Below the pieces are notes generated by a model. The model saw only the letters and a program-made list of their open reading frames with translations, was not told the DNA's origin and did no database searches. Shown here in pieces: positions 35,020 to 45,247 of a stretch of DNA of 45,247 nucleotides. A program made the position numbers and the translations under genes. Position 1 is the stretch's first letter; each line of letters starts with the position of its first letter. The DNA comes from Sphingomonadales bacterium BRH_c42 (GTDB lineage: Bacteria > Pseudomonadota > Alphaproteobacteria > Sphingomonadales > Sphingomonadaceae), in assembly GCA_001516125.1 (NCBI GenBank), contig LOEX01000053.1, positions 1-45,247 of the forward strand, read 5' to 3'.

Positions 35020-37185
35020 ATGATACAACATTACATCAGGAACCTCAAATTGTCTCGACTTCTGACCAGCACAACAGTTGCCAGCGTAATCGCGTTGGGG
35101 GCGGCTGCCGCCCCCGCAGCCGCGCAGGAGAACGAAACCTGGCCGCAGCAGGAGGAAGCGGTGACCGCTGAGCAGCCGGTGCCCGATGACCTCCATGACC
35201 GGCGCGTCGATTATCAGGGCAATATCATGGTCAGCGCGACCGGGCTCAAGCAACTCGATGTGCTGGCCGGAACCAGCGTTATCGAAGGTGCAGCGCTGCA
35301 ACACAACCTTGCCGGCCAGATCGGTGAGGTGCTGACCAAGCTGCCCGGCGTTACGGCAACGGGCTTTTCGCCGGCAGTGTCGCGCCCGGTGCTGCGCGGT
35401 TTTTCCGGCGAGCGCGTGCGCGTGCTGATAGACGGAATCGGCACGATCGACGCTTCCAACACCTCGGACGACCATGCAGTGGCGATCGATCCGATCACTG
35501 CCGAGCGGATCGAGGTCCTGCGCGGCCCGGCGGTGCTGCTATACGGCAGTCAGGCAATCGGCGGCGCGGTCAACGTGATCGACAAGCGCATCCCGCGCCG
35601 GGTGCCCGATGAACCCATCCATATCGACGGGCTGACCGCCTTCGACAGCGTGAACAACCAGTTTCAGACCGGAGCTTCCGCCGATGCCCCGCTTGGTGGG
35701 GGCTTTGTCTTCCATGCCGATGGCTCGTGGCGCGACAGCGGCGACCTGGAGGTGCCGGGATTTATCGCTTCGGAGAGCCTGCGCGCCGACTTGCTCGCCG
35801 AGGCTGCATCGCGCGAGGCTGATGGCGAGATCGATGAAGCGGCGGAGCTGCGCGAACAGGCCGGGCAGCGCGGAGTGCTTCGCAACACTTCCGCCGAAAG
35901 CTGGAGCGCGAATGCCGGGCTTGGCTTTTTCGCGGGGGACAGCAGCCTTGGGGCCGCGGTTGGCTGGTATGACACCAATTACGGCGTTCCCGAACGTCCC
36001 GGCCTGGGCGGCGAAGAAGCAGTCTCGATCGGACTGAAACAGTTTCGCGTCGATCTGCGCGGCGATCTTGCGCTGGGCAGCGGCTTTTTCGAACGGTTGG
36101 TAACGCGGGTCGGCTATACCGATTACTCGCACACCGAATTTGAAGGGGCAGAGATCGGCACCGTTTTCAATATCGACGGAATAGAGGCGCGGGCCGAGCT
36201 GGTGCAGAACGACGAAGGCGCGCTGCGCGGATCGTTCGGCGTGCAGTACTTTTTCCGGGATTTCGAGGCGATTGGCGATGAGGCCTTTATCGCCCCCAAC
36301 CGTAACACGCAGATCGGGCTGTTCGCACTTCAGGAATATGGCACCGGCCCGTTCGAAATCGAGGCGGCGGGGCGGTTCGAACAGTCCAGTGTGAATTCGA
36401 GCCCGCTTGGCATCGAACGCGATTTCAACGCCGTCTCTGGCGCGCTGGGTCTTTCCTACGAAACCGGTGCCGGGCTGAAGCTCGGCATCAACGGCACGCG
36501 CGTGGTGCGCGCCCCATCGGGCGAGGAATTGTTCGCAAACGGGGCGCATGTCGCCACGCAGGCCTTCGAAGTGGGCGACCCAGGCCTGACGCAGGAAAGG
36601 GCATGGGGCGTCGAGGCCTATGTTCGCGGAAATGCCGGTCCGGCGCAGGTGAGCTTCGCCGCCTACCGCAACTGGTTCGATTCTTACATCTTTCTCAGCG
36701 CTACCGGCGAAGTGGAGGATGGCCTCCCGGTTTTTGCCTATCTGCAGGACGATGCCCGCTATTTCGGGCTTGAGGGCGAGGTCAGCCTGCCCTTCTATCA
36801 GGCCGAGGGGCTAACTCTGCTGGCGGATCTGCGCGGCGATTATATTCGCGCCAATCTGGCCGAGGGCACCCCGCTGCCGCGCATTCCGCCGATGAGCCTG
36901 CTCGGCGCGATCGAGGCGCAGAGCGACGCGCTCGACGGAAGGCTCGAAGTGCAATGGTTTGACGGGCAGGACCGCGTTGCGCCGTTCGAGAGTGCGACGG
37001 GAGGCTTCGCGCTGGCCAACGCCTCGCTCTCGTGGAAGCCCTATCGCGGCAGGAAGAACGTCACCATCATGCTGCAAGTGGACAATGCCTTCGATGCAGC
37101 CGGCCGCCGCCATGTCAGCTTTACCAAGGATTTCGTGCCCCTGGCGGGCCGCAATGTGAAGGCGAGCGCGCGCTTCAGTTTCTGA
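35020..37185 (+). CDS. TonB-dependent receptor, ZnuD-like subgroup
   Basis: Signal peptide; LAGQIGEVLTKLPGVTATGFSPAVSRPVLRGFSGERVRVLIDGIGTIDASNTSDDHAVAIDPITAERIEVLRGPAVLLYGSQAIGGAVNVIDKRIP; C-terminal F. Confidence 0.88.
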   Translation: MIQHYIRNLKLSRLLTSTTVASVIALGAAAAPAAAQENETWPQQEEAVTAEQPVPDDLHDRRVDYQGNIMVSATGLKQLDVLAGTSVIEGAALQHNLAGQIGEVLTKLPGVTATGFSPAVSRPVLRGFSGERVRVLIDGIGTIDASNTSDDHAVAIDPITAERIEVLRGPAVLLYGSQAIGGAVNVIDKRIPRRVPDEPIHIDGLTAFDSVNNQFQTGASADAPLGGGFVFHADGSWRDSGDLEVPGFIASESLRADLLAEAASREADGEIDEAAELREQAGQRGVLRNTSAESWSANAGLGFFAGDSSLGAAVGWYDTNYGVPERPGLGGEEAVSIGLKQFRVDLRGDLALGSGFFERLVTRVGYTDYSHTEFEGAEIGTVFNIDGIEARAELVQNDEGALRGSFGVQYFFRDFEAIGDEAFIAPNRNTQIGLFALQEYGTGPFEIEAAGRFEQSSVNSSPLGIERDFNAVSGALGLSYETGAGLKLGINGTRVVRAPSGEELFANGAHVATQAFEVGDPGLTQERAWGVEAYVRGNAGPAQVSFAAYRNWFDSYIFLSATGEVEDGLPVFAYLQDDARYFGLEGEVSLPFYQAEGLTLLADLRGDYIRANLAEGTPLPRIPPMSLLGAIEAQSDALDGRLEVQWFDGQDRVAPFESATGGFALANASLSWKPYRGRKNVTIMLQVDNAFDAAGRRHVSFTKDFVPLAGRNVKASARFSF

Positions 37186-37203
37186 GTGCGTGTCCCGCTG
37201 GCT

Positions 37204-38385
37204 TCAGTCCTCCGGGGTGAAGGCGATCTCGGCGTGTTCCTGTAGCCGCTCGACCAGCGCTTCGCCAAGGAAGGCGCCGGGGGTGCCGACCCCGCCCGGC
37301 CTGTCGCAGGCGAGCAGCGCAATCCCCGTTTCGGCCAGCATCCGGCTGGTCGAGCCGTAGCCCGGATCGTACCTGCCCTTCACGCCGTAGTGCAGCGAGC
37401 GCCCATCGGGCATCTCGGCAACGAACAGCACGTCGTAGTACCCGTTTTCGCGCTGTTCCTTGGTCGGCCCCTCGCCCGGCGCGGGCGGCTTGGCCCCGAA
37501 CGGGTTCTTGAGCATGTCCATCACCGCATGCGCGGCGGCCTTGCCCGCGTCGCCGGGACTGGTCAGCATCATCTCGTCATACTGGAAGTCGGCGCCATAT
37601 GGATGGCCGAGCAGGAAATTGGTGCGGTGGACATTCTTGGTGTTGATCGTCGCCATGATGAAGGGCGCGGCCCATTTGCCGAGGTCTTCCTCGTAATGCG
37701 GCACCATGCCCGAAGGCTGGTCCGGCCCTTCGAAGCCGGGGGTGAGGCCGAACGGGCTTTGCAGCACCTTGATGAGCGATGGGTTCTTCGCCACCGCTTT
37801 CATCGTCGCGGTCATGCTGGCCACGGTGCCGCCGGAAGCAGTGCCCGACATGCCGCGCACGCGGCCGCGAATGCGCGGTGCCGGTTTGCCAAAGCGCGCC
37901 TGCGCTTCCTTCTGCGTCATCAGCACACCCAGATCGAAGGGAATCGAATCGAACCCGCTCGAAAAGCAGATGCGCGCCCCGCTGGCCTTGGCCGCTTCGT
38001 GATGCTGGTCGATCTTCTGGCGCATCCATCCCGGCTCTCCGCACAGATCGGCATAGTCGGTGCCGGTGGCAACGCAGGCCTCGACCAGCGCGTCACCATA
38101 AAGCTGATATGGGCCGACCGTGGTCAGCACCACCCGCGTTCGCGCACACATGGCGGCGAGCGAGGCCGGATCGTCTGCATTGGCGACCAGCAGCGGCGTA
38201 TCGGCCGGCGCCCCAATCTCGCCGCGTACTTCCTCAAGCTTGGAGAGACTGCGGCCTGCCATTGCCCATTTGGGGCCGCCAGCCTTGCCGCCATATTCGC
38301 GGACGAAATGTTCGGCCACCAGCCGCCCGGTATAACCGGTGGCGCCATAAACGATGATGTCGAATTCGCGTGTTTCTCTGGCCAT
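37204..38385 (-). CDS. Saccharopine dehydrogenase-like oxidoreductase / trans-acting enoyl reductase family
   Basis: FDIIVYGATGYTGRLVAEHFVREYGG...WAMAGRSLSKL, TDYADLCGEPGWMRQKIDQHHEAA, GFDSIPFDLGV. Confidence 0.88.
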   Translation of the reverse strand: MARETREFDIIVYGATGYTGRLVAEHFVREYGGKAGGPKWAMAGRSLSKLEEVRGEIGAPADTPLLVANADDPASLAAMCARTRVVLTTVGPYQLYGDALVEACVATGTDYADLCGEPGWMRQKIDQHHEAAKASGARICFSSGFDSIPFDLGVLMTQKEAQARFGKPAPRIRGRVRGMSGTASGGTVASMTATMKAVAKNPSLIKVLQSPFGLTPGFEGPDQPSGMVPHYEEDLGKWAAPFIMATINTKNVHRTNFLLGHPYGADFQYDEMMLTSPGDAGKAAAHAVMDMLKNPFGAKPPAPGEGPTKEQRENGYYDVLFVAEMPDGRSLHYGVKGRYDPGYGSTSRMLAETGIALLACDRPGGVGTPGAFLGEALVERLQEHAEIAFTPED

Positions 38386-38462
38386 GGTGTCACTCCCGTC
38401 TTGCCAGAGTGATGCGCGCTGGCCCGGCGAGAGTCAAAACCGCTACGTCAGGGCTGGGCCGT

Positions 38463-39017
38463 TCACAACCTTGGCAGCGTCACGCCGCGCTGGCCCATAT
38501 ATTTGCCCGCACGATCCTTGTAACTCGTCTCGCAGCGTTCATTGCCCTTGAGGAACAGGAACTGGCAAGCGCCCTCGTTGGCGTAGATTTTCGCCGGGAG
38601 CGGGGTGGTATTGGAAAACTCGAGCGTCACATGGCCTTCCCAGCCCGGTTCGAGCGGGGTGACGTTGACGATGATCCCGCAGCGCGCATAGGTCGATTTG
38701 CCCAGGCAGATCACGAGCACATCCTCCGGCACACGGAAATATTCGACCGTGCGCGCCAATGCGAAGGAATTGGGCGGGATCACGCAGACATCGGTCTTGC
38801 GATCGACAAAGCTGTTGGCGGCGAAGTTCTTCGGATCGACCACCGCGCTGTCAACGTTGGTGAAGATCTTGAATTCATCCGCCACGCGCGCGTCATAGCC
38901 ATAGGAGGACAGGCCATAGGAAATGCAGCCCTCGCGCCGCTGCGCCTCGACGAAAGGCTCGATCATGCCCGCCGTCTGCGCCTGTTCGCGGATCCACTTG
39001 TCGGAAAGAATCGCCAT
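38463..39017 (-). CDS. dcd: dCTP deaminase
   Basis: [14 protein letters not shown]..., [54 protein letters not shown]. Confidence 0.95.
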   Translation of the reverse strand: MAILSDKWIREQAQTAGMIEPFVEAQRREGCISYGLSSYGYDARVADEFKIFTNVDSAVVDPKNFAANSFVDRKTDVCVIPPNSFALARTVEYFRVPEDVLVICLGKSTYARCGIIVNVTPLEPGWEGHVTLEFSNTTPLPAKIYANEGACQFLFLKGNERCETSYKDRAGKYMGQRGVTLPRL

Positions 39018-39086
39018 GGCGACGTGATTCCCCTTTGCGCCGCGCAGGGCAAGCGCGCCGCGCGAACTAATCCCCCAATCCGGCGA

Positions 39087-39971
39087 TTACTCCCTGAGCA
39101 GACGCCCCGCCACCGCATCGAGCTTGGCCAGTAGCGCGGGGTCGTGCTGGTCGGGCGCGGTAATCACCGCATCGTCGAGCGCGGTGTCGATCGGCGACGG
39201 TGCGCGCTTGGCAGGCAGTGCCTTGATGAAGCGCACCACCGCATCGCGCGCCAGCTGGCTGTTGGCCTGCATCTGCGCCACTACCTGACCGACATCGACC
39301 GCCTCGCCCCCCCATTGCTCACTGGCGCGCCAGCAATCATAGTCTGTGACCATGCCGATCAGCGCATAGGGCAGCTCCGCCTCGCGCGCCAGCTGTGCCT
39401 CGGGCAATGCGGTCATGCCGATGACATCCGCGCCCCATTCACGGTAGAGGCGGCTTTCCGCGCGGGTGGAGAATTGCGGACCCTCGATCGCGATGTAGGT
39501 TGCGCCCTTGGCCAGTTTGCCCTTCGCTGCCTTGATCGCCGCCGCCGCCATTTCCGACAGTCTGGGGCAGACTGGATCGGCCATCGAGACATGCGCGACC
39601 AGGCCGTTGCCGAAGAAGCTGTTGGCGCGGCCGTGGGTGCGATCGATGAACTGTTCTACAATCGTGAAGCGGCCCGGCTCGAGCTCCTCGCGCAGGCTGC
39701 CCACCGCCGAAACCGCGAGAATGTCAGTGCAGCCTGTGCGCTTGAGCACATCGATGTTGGCGCGTGAATTGAGCTGGTGCGGGGAAATCGGGTGGCCCCT
39801 GCCGTGGCGCGGCAGAAAGCGAACGCGCACGTCGCCGATCCGCCCGCACAGTACCTCGTCACTCGGCTCGCCCCAAGGGGAACTGACCGGGATCCACTGT
39901 GCGTCTTCGAGTCCCTCGATCGCATAGAGGCCCGATCCACCGATGATCCCGATCGTCCAGGGGCTGGTCAT
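39087..39971 (-). CDS. mtnP: S-methyl-5'-thioadenosine phosphorylase
   Basis: IGIIGGSGLYAIEGL, FLPRHGRGHPISPHQLNSRANI, YIAIEGPQFSTRAESRLYREWGADVIGMTALPEAQLAREAELPYA. Confidence 0.94.
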   Translation of the reverse strand: MTSPWTIGIIGGSGLYAIEGLEDAQWIPVSSPWGEPSDEVLCGRIGDVRVRFLPRHGRGHPISPHQLNSRANIDVLKRTGCTDILAVSAVGSLREELEPGRFTIVEQFIDRTHGRANSFFGNGLVAHVSMADPVCPRLSEMAAAAIKAAKGKLAKGATYIAIEGPQFSTRAESRLYREWGADVIGMTALPEAQLAREAELPYALIGMVTDYDCWRASEQWGGEAVDVGQVVAQMQANSQLARDAVVRFIKALPAKRAPSPIDTALDDAVITAPDQHDPALLAKLDAVAGRLLRE

Positions 39972-40172
39972 TCCATGTCCTCGATTGCAGCGCCAAATCC
40001 ATTCGCTGGCGTCAATAGATCGCTTTGCCTTGTCATGGCAAAGAATTGGTTATCGCCGCAGCCAATCATGCAGGCATCGCACGTTGCGGAATGGGTTTGC
40101 AGCGGTATGGCCAAGTCAGCGTGAAGGTTGCATAAGGCAATCAATCGAGTCCTGACCCGCTGGAGACAGAGA

Positions 40173-41600
40173 ATGGCTACGCAGTACAAAAACCTCATCA
40201 ATGGCGAGATGGTCGACAACGGCCAGTGGCTCGACGTCGTCAACCCCGCGAACGAGCAGGTCATCGGACAGGTCCCCGCTTGCGACGCGGGCGATCTTGA
40301 CCGTGCGGTCGCCGCAGCCCGCGCAGCCTTCATCAGCTGGAGGAAAACCCCGATCGAAACCCGCCGCGAAGCGCTGCAAGCGATGGCCAAGGCGATCAAG
40401 GACAGCCATGAGGAGCTTTACCGGCTGCTGACCAGCGAGCAGGGCAAGCCGCACGAGCAGGCGCGCGGCGAAATCATGGGCTCGGCCTATATGACCGCGA
40501 CGCAGGCGACGCTCGATCTGGAAGAGGTGATCGTCGAGGACAGTGAGCAGCGCCTGTGCCGCTCGCGCCGCGTGCCGGTGGGCGTTGTTGGCGGGATCGT
40601 GCCGTGGAACTTCCCGATCCTGATGGCGGTGCAGAAGATCGTGCCCGCGGTGCTGTCGGGTTGCACCATCGTGCTCAAGCCCTCGCCGTTCACGCCGCTC
40701 ACCACGCTGCGGATGGCCGAACTGATCAAGGATGTGTTTCCGGCGGGCGTGGTCAACATCATCACCGGCGAAGATGCACTCGGCCCCCTGATGACGGGCC
40801 ATCCCGATATCGACAAGATCACCTTCACCGGATCGACCGCAACGGGCAAACGGATCATGGAAGGTGCCTCGAAGGATCTGAAGCGCATCACGCTCGAATT
40901 GGGCGGCAACGATGCCTCGATCGTGCTGCCCGATGCCGACCCACAAAAGGTCGCGCAGCAGCTGTTCTGGTCGAGCTTCACCAACGCAGGGCAGGTCTGC
41001 ATCGCGGCCAAGCGCATCTATATCCACGAGGATATCTATGACGATCTGGCCGCCGCGATCGTCGATTACGCCAAAACGGTCAAGGTCGGCGACGGGTCGG
41101 AGCAGGGGACGGGCGTCGGCCCGATCCAGAACCGCAAGCAGTACGAGCGCGTGCTCGAACTGATCGCGGACGCCAAGGACAATGGCTACAAGTTCCTGTT
41201 GGGCGGCGATGCCGATCCTTCGGGCACGGGCTATTACGTGCCGATCACCATTCTCGACAATCCGCCCGAAGATGCGCGGATCGTGGCCGAGGAGCAATTC
41301 GGCCCGGTCATGCCGCTGATGAAATTCTCGAGCGAGGCAGAAGTGATCGAGCGCGCCAACAATTCGGATTATGGCCTCGCCGGTGCGGTGTGGACCGCCA
41401 ATCCCGACAAGGGCGTGGAGATTGCCGAGCAGCTCGAAACCGGCACGGTGTGGATCAACGAGTTCATGCACGTCTCGCCCTTCGCGCCTTTCGGCGGGCA
41501 CAAGCAATCAGGCTTTGGCGCCGAATATGGCAAGGAAGGCCTCAAGGAATTCACCTATTCGCAGGTGATCACCGTCAAGAGGGATGCCGTGGTCGCGTGA
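40173..41600 (+). CDS. Aldehyde dehydrogenase family protein
   Basis: GIVPWNFPI, ITFTGSTATGKRI, LELGGNDASIVLPDAD, NAGQVCIAAKR (catalytic Cys). RBS GGAGACA before ATG 40173; listed ORF begins at 40128. Confidence 0.94.
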   Translation: MATQYKNLINGEMVDNGQWLDVVNPANEQVIGQVPACDAGDLDRAVAAARAAFISWRKTPIETRREALQAMAKAIKDSHEELYRLLTSEQGKPHEQARGEIMGSAYMTATQATLDLEEVIVEDSEQRLCRSRRVPVGVVGGIVPWNFPILMAVQKIVPAVLSGCTIVLKPSPFTPLTTLRMAELIKDVFPAGVVNIITGEDALGPLMTGHPDIDKITFTGSTATGKRIMEGASKDLKRITLELGGNDASIVLPDADPQKVAQQLFWSSFTNAGQVCIAAKRIYIHEDIYDDLAAAIVDYAKTVKVGDGSEQGTGVGPIQNRKQYERVLELIADAKDNGYKFLLGGDADPSGTGYYVPITILDNPPEDARIVAEEQFGPVMPLMKFSSEAEVIERANNSDYGLAGAVWTANPDKGVEIAEQLETGTVWINEFMHVSPFAPFGGHKQSGFGAEYGKEGLKEFTYSQVITVKRDAVVA

Positions 41601-41628
41601 TCGCGGCGGCGTAGCGTTCCGGCTCGCC

Positions 41629-43527
41629 CTATCGCAGCAGGTCGATCAGCTGGGCGACCAGCCCCGTCGGCGCGCTGTCGCGCGTGGGTGCGTCGGCCTT
41701 GCCCGCGGATTGCACCGGGCATTCCAGGCAATAGGCCTGCACCCCGCGCCGCGCCGAAATCCGGCCCAGGTCGCCCGCGATCCGCGTTGACAGCGCGGTC
41801 TGCCGCTGAGCCGACAATTCGAACAGGCCGGCAGGGGCACGTTCCTGTTCCGCATCGCTGGCGAGCATCTGGCGGATCAGCGAATCGTAAGTATTGCGCC
41901 CTTCGCCCAGATAGACGGCGTGCCAATTGCCATCCTTGATGCCTGCCTTGTCGGCTGCCCATGCCAGCGCGTCCTCGATCCCGCCAAACTGGTCGACCAG
42001 CCCAAGCTGGCGCGCGCTGCCTCCGTCCCACACGCGCCCCTGCGCCAATGTGTCGGCCCGCGCCCTGTCGAACCCGCGCGATTTGGCGACGATGCCCAGG
42101 AACCGGTCATAGATGTTCTGTGTGGTCGCCTGGAGGATCGCATCCACCTCGGGCGGGAAACCGGCGACGAGATCGGGTTGGCCCGAAAGCGGGCCGGTTT
42201 GATATCCGTCGGCATTAATTCCCAGCTTGGCCGCAGTTCCTTCAAACGTGGGGACTATGGCGAAGACCCCGATCGAACCTGTGATCGTTTCCGGTTGGGC
42301 AAAGATGCGGTCGCCCGCACTCGCCACCCAATAGCCGCCGCTGGCGGCCAGGTTGCTCATCGAAACGGCAATGGGGATGCCCGTTGCCTTGTGGCGGAGG
42401 ATCGCGCGGCGGATTTCCTCCGAGGCGAACGTCGAGCCACCCGGCGAATCGACCCGCACCACCAGCGCCGCCAGATCCTTGTCGAGCGCTTCATCGAGCA
42501 GGTCGGCGATGCGCGTTCCGCCAGCCGTGCCCGGCCCAGCGTCGCCGTCGACGATCTCGCCCGCGATGGTGATAACTCCGATCGGCTTGCCCGGAGTGCC
42601 GGGCGTGGTTCCTGCGAGCCATGGGGCAAGTTCGGTCGCGGCAAAATTGCCGGGTTCACCGTTCCACGGGTCTTCGCCCGCCAGTTCGGCCACTCGAGAA
42701 CCGAATTCCTCCCAGCTTCCCAACCGGTCGACCAGACCCGCCGCTCGCGCCGCCTTTGCAAGATCGCCCTTGCTCGCTGCAACCCAGCCCGCCGGATCGC
42801 CCGTCACCAGCGCGATATCGGCCTGCGGGCGGACCTTTTTCACGTTCGCCTGCCATTCTTCCCACAGCGCACCATAAAGTGCGGCGTAATTCTCGCGCGA
42901 TTCGTCCGACATCGAGCTGCGCGTGTACGGCTCGACCGCGGATTTGTAGGTGCCGACGCGATAGACGCGGGCGTTGACGCCCAGCTTCTGCAGCAGTTCC
43001 CCGTAATAGAGATTGCTGCCGCCAGGCCCTGCGATCACCGCGCCGCCCATGGGATCGACCCATATCTCGCTGGCGTGTGCGGCGAGCAGCATCCCGTCAT
43101 CGCCATAACCCACAGCGTAAGTCAGCACCGGTTTGTCGGCTGCGCGCACCCGGTCGATCGCTTCGCCGATCGCCTGAAGATGCACTTGCCCGCCGCCGAG
43201 AAAGCGGGTCAGGTCGAATACCACCGCCTTGATCCGGTTGTCGTCCGCCGCCGCGTCGAGTGCGCGCACCAGATCGCGCGCCTGGTATTCGCCAACCGGC
43301 GCGGTTTGGGTGAGCAGCGCCTGCAGCGGATCGATCCGGCTGCTTTCCTCGACCACATAGCCATCCAGCTCGATCAGCAAGGCACCCTCGCGGATCTGCC
43401 CGGGGCTGGGCCGCGATGATAGCGCGGCAAAGAGCAGGGAAAAAAACAGCAGCATGAACAGCAGCACCATGCCGTCCTTGATCCCGACCAGCAGCCGCCA
43501 GACCTTGCCTGCAAAGCTCATGTTCAT
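41629..43527 (-). CDS. sppA: Signal peptide peptidase SppA, 67K type
   Basis: N-terminal TM segment; two S49-type halves (FLGGGQVHLQAIGEAIDRVRAADKPVLTYAVGYGDDGMLLAAHA; ALVVRVDSPGGSTFASEEIRRAI...VSMSNLAASGGYWVASAGDRIFAQPETITGSIGVF). Confidence 0.94.
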   Translation of the reverse strand: MNMSFAGKVWRLLVGIKDGMVLLFMLLFFSLLFAALSSRPSPGQIREGALLIELDGYVVEESSRIDPLQALLTQTAPVGEYQARDLVRALDAAADDNRIKAVVFDLTRFLGGGQVHLQAIGEAIDRVRAADKPVLTYAVGYGDDGMLLAAHASEIWVDPMGGAVIAGPGGSNLYYGELLQKLGVNARVYRVGTYKSAVEPYTRSSMSDESRENYAALYGALWEEWQANVKKVRPQADIALVTGDPAGWVAASKGDLAKAARAAGLVDRLGSWEEFGSRVAELAGEDPWNGEPGNFAATELAPWLAGTTPGTPGKPIGVITIAGEIVDGDAGPGTAGGTRIADLLDEALDKDLAALVVRVDSPGGSTFASEEIRRAILRHKATGIPIAVSMSNLAASGGYWVASAGDRIFAQPETITGSIGVFAIVPTFEGTAAKLGINADGYQTGPLSGQPDLVAGFPPEVDAILQATTQNIYDRFLGIVAKSRGFDRARADTLAQGRVWDGGSARQLGLVDQFGGIEDALAWAADKAGIKDGNWHAVYLGEGRNTYDSLIRQMLASDAEQERAPAGLFELSAQRQTALSTRIAGDLGRISARRGVQAYCLECPVQSAGKADAPTRDSAPTGLVAQLIDLLR

Positions 43528-43602
43528 TCCGTCCTGTTTTCCCCGTTCACCTAACTAGAGCCATCGATTCAAACTTCCAATGAAATCGGTCGAAGGAAAA
43601 GG

Positions 43603-44679
43603 TTGAGTGACCGACAGCCATCGTCTAACGGCATGGCTTTAATGACATCGGCGGATCAATCTGGTGCTACGGGCCCGAACTTGCAGCGCTATCCTGCGGG
43701 CGCGCTTGCGTTTCCGCACCGCGATTTGCTGGGAATTGCCCAGCTCGAGCGGCACGAAATTCTCTATCTGCTCGATTCGGCCGAGCCATGGATCGAACTA
43801 AATCGCCAGCCATCGAAGCATTGTGACTTGCTGGCCGGGTTGACGATCATCAACGCATTCTTCGAGAATTCGACACGCACGCTTCTGTCGTTCGAGATCG
43901 CGGGCAAGCGGCTGGGCGCCGATGTGGTCAACATGCACGCGGCGCAATCGAGCGTGAAGAAGGGCGAGACGCTGATCGACACGGCGGTCACGCTCAATGC
44001 CATGCGAGCCGACGCAATCGTCATCCGTCACGGCGCGAGCGGCGCGGTCGATCTGATCGCCGGCAAGGTCGATTGCCCGGTGCTCAACGCGGGTGACGGC
44101 AGCCACGAACATCCCACGCAGGCGCTGCTCGATGCGCTGACGCTGCGCCATGCGCTGCGCGCACGCGGCGAGGGGGCAGAGGATTTTACCGGGCTCAAGG
44201 TCACGATCTGCGGCGATATCCTGCACAGCCGGGTGGCGCGCTCGAACATCCTGTGCCTCACCGCGCTGGGCGCTGACGTGCGCGTCTGCGCACCTCCAGC
44301 GCTGATGCCCGCCGGAGCCGAAGCGCTGGGCGCTCAGCCGTTCCACGATTTCGATGCTGCGCTGGCGGACGCCGACGTGGTCATGATGCTGCGCCTCCAG
44401 ACCGAGCGGATGCAGGGCGGCTTCATCCCCTCCGCGCGCGAATATCACCACCTCTACGGGCTTACCAAGGGTCGGCTCGCACGCGCTGCGCCAGGTGCAT
44501 TGGTGATGCATCCCGGGCCAATGAACCGCGGGGTCGAAATCGACAGCGATGTGGCCGACCTGCTCGACCGCTCGATCATCACCAGGCAGGTCGAAATGGG
44601 GGTGGCGATCCGCATGGCATGCCTTGAAATCCTCACTCGTCGCTCGAGGGGCGTTGCGGGATGGGACGCCGCGCGATGA
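43603..44679 (+). CDS. pyrB: Aspartate carbamoyltransferase catalytic subunit
   Basis: [80 protein letters not shown] start at 43603; ATG 43633 possible. Confidence 0.95.
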   Translation: MSDRQPSSNGMALMTSADQSGATGPNLQRYPAGALAFPHRDLLGIAQLERHEILYLLDSAEPWIELNRQPSKHCDLLAGLTIINAFFENSTRTLLSFEIAGKRLGADVVNMHAAQSSVKKGETLIDTAVTLNAMRADAIVIRHGASGAVDLIAGKVDCPVLNAGDGSHEHPTQALLDALTLRHALRARGEGAEDFTGLKVTICGDILHSRVARSNILCLTALGADVRVCAPPALMPAGAEALGAQPFHDFDAALADADVVMMLRLQTERMQGGFIPSAREYHHLYGLTKGRLARAAPGALVMHPGPMNRGVEIDSDVADLLDRSIITRQVEMGVAIRMACLEILTRRSRGVAGWDAAR

Positions 44680-45247
44680 AGCAGCCGCGCCCGCTCACAA
44701 TAACCAATGGCCGCGTCGTCTTGCCATGCGGGGTTGTGTCAGGCGGCGTCCGCCTGGTCGATGGCCTGATCGAGGCCGCGGGCGAGGTCGAAGCCGGACC
44801 CGGTGACGAGTGCGTCGATGCCGAAGGGCGGTTGATTGCACCCGGCCTCGTCGATCTGGGCGTGTTCGCGATCGACAAGCCCGCGTTCCATTTCGGCGGG
44901 ATTACCCGCGCGGCGCTGATGCCCGATCAGTCGCCGCCGCTCGATTACCCGGCGCGGGTCAGCCACATCGCCAAGAGCGGCAAGCCCGATCTGTGGGTCC
45001 ATCCGCTAGCCGCCGCAACGCGCGGACTCGAAGGACAGGACCTGGCTGAAATCGCGCTGATGAAAGATGCGGGTGCGCGCGGGATAGCCACGGGCAGGCG
45101 CTGGATCGCCGATTCGGGCGTCATGCTCAGGCTGCTGCAATATGCCGCCATGCTCGATCTGGTGGTGGTCAGCCATGCCGAAGATGGCGGGCTGGCGGGC
45201 GAGGCGGCGGCAACTGCGGGCGAGATGGCGACGCGGCTGGGCCTTGG
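44676..45247 (+). CDS. Dihydroorotase-like protein (PyrC/PyrX type), partial, lacking the N-terminal HxH metal motif
   Basis: ATGA overlap with pyrB. Translation [21 protein letters not shown]...[39 protein letters not shown]...; the canonical PGxxDxHxH position reads PGLVDLGVF. Confidence 0.85.
   Translation, partial: MKQPRPLTITNGRVVLPCGVVSGGVRLVDGLIEAAGEVEAGPGDECVDAEGRLIAPGLVDLGVFAIDKPAFHFGGITRAALMPDQSPPLDYPARVSHIAKSGKPDLWVHPLAAATRGLEGQDLAEIALMKDAGARGIATGRRWIADSGVMLRLLQYAAMLDLVVVSHAEDGGLAGEAAATAGEMATRLGL

Noticed and set aside
40116-41507. 463-aa minus-strand ORF and similar antisense ORF 41920-43419
   Set aside because: Antisense to aldehyde dehydrogenase and sppA; typical mirror ORFs in high-GC DNA.
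1-45247. CRISPR arrays, tRNA/rRNA genes, insertion sequences, prophage or integrase genes
   Set aside because: No repeat-spacer structure, RNA gene signature, transposase or integrase was recognised. Small RNAs cannot be excluded by eye.

Overview
GC-rich alphaproteobacterial chromosome segment, probably Sphingomonadales (inference from gene content, not tested). Positions 1 to ~34.8 kb form a carbohydrate-utilization island made of three adjacent loci. (i) An alpha-glucan locus: two GH13 enzymes, LacI and a tryptophan-halogenase-like gene, divergent from an SLC45-like MFS transporter. (ii) A beta-glucan-type locus: LacI, TonB-dependent receptor (TBDR), lipoprotein GH3, halogenase-like gene, GH30, FucP/GluP-type MFS and a heparanase/GH79-like hydrolase, chained by ATGA stop/start overlaps. 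(iii) A locus with TBDR, DUF6445-like protein, GPH transporter, GH3, LacI and a PF10091/GH144-type enzyme, plus a halogenase-like gene and secreted SGNH and EEP-fold hydrolases. I suggest beta-1,2-glucan as its substrate. The last ~10 kb is mostly housekeeping: ZnuD-like TBDR, saccharopine-dehydrogenase-like oxidoreductase, dcd, mtnP, aldehyde dehydrogenase, sppA, pyrB and a dihydroorotase-like ORF lacking the HxH metal motif. The best candidate for an undescribed system is the repeated pairing of three flavin-dependent 'tryptophan halogenase' paralogs with three putative Fe(II)/2-oxoglutarate-type oxygenases (one cupin_8/JmjC-like, two DUF6445-like), all without obvious signal peptides and wired into sugar-utilization operons. 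A 14-bp palindrome, TGTAACCGGTTACA, occurs exactly twice with one degenerate copy, and ties locus (iii) into a likely LacI regulon. Family calls come from reading motifs in the translations; no database search was run.
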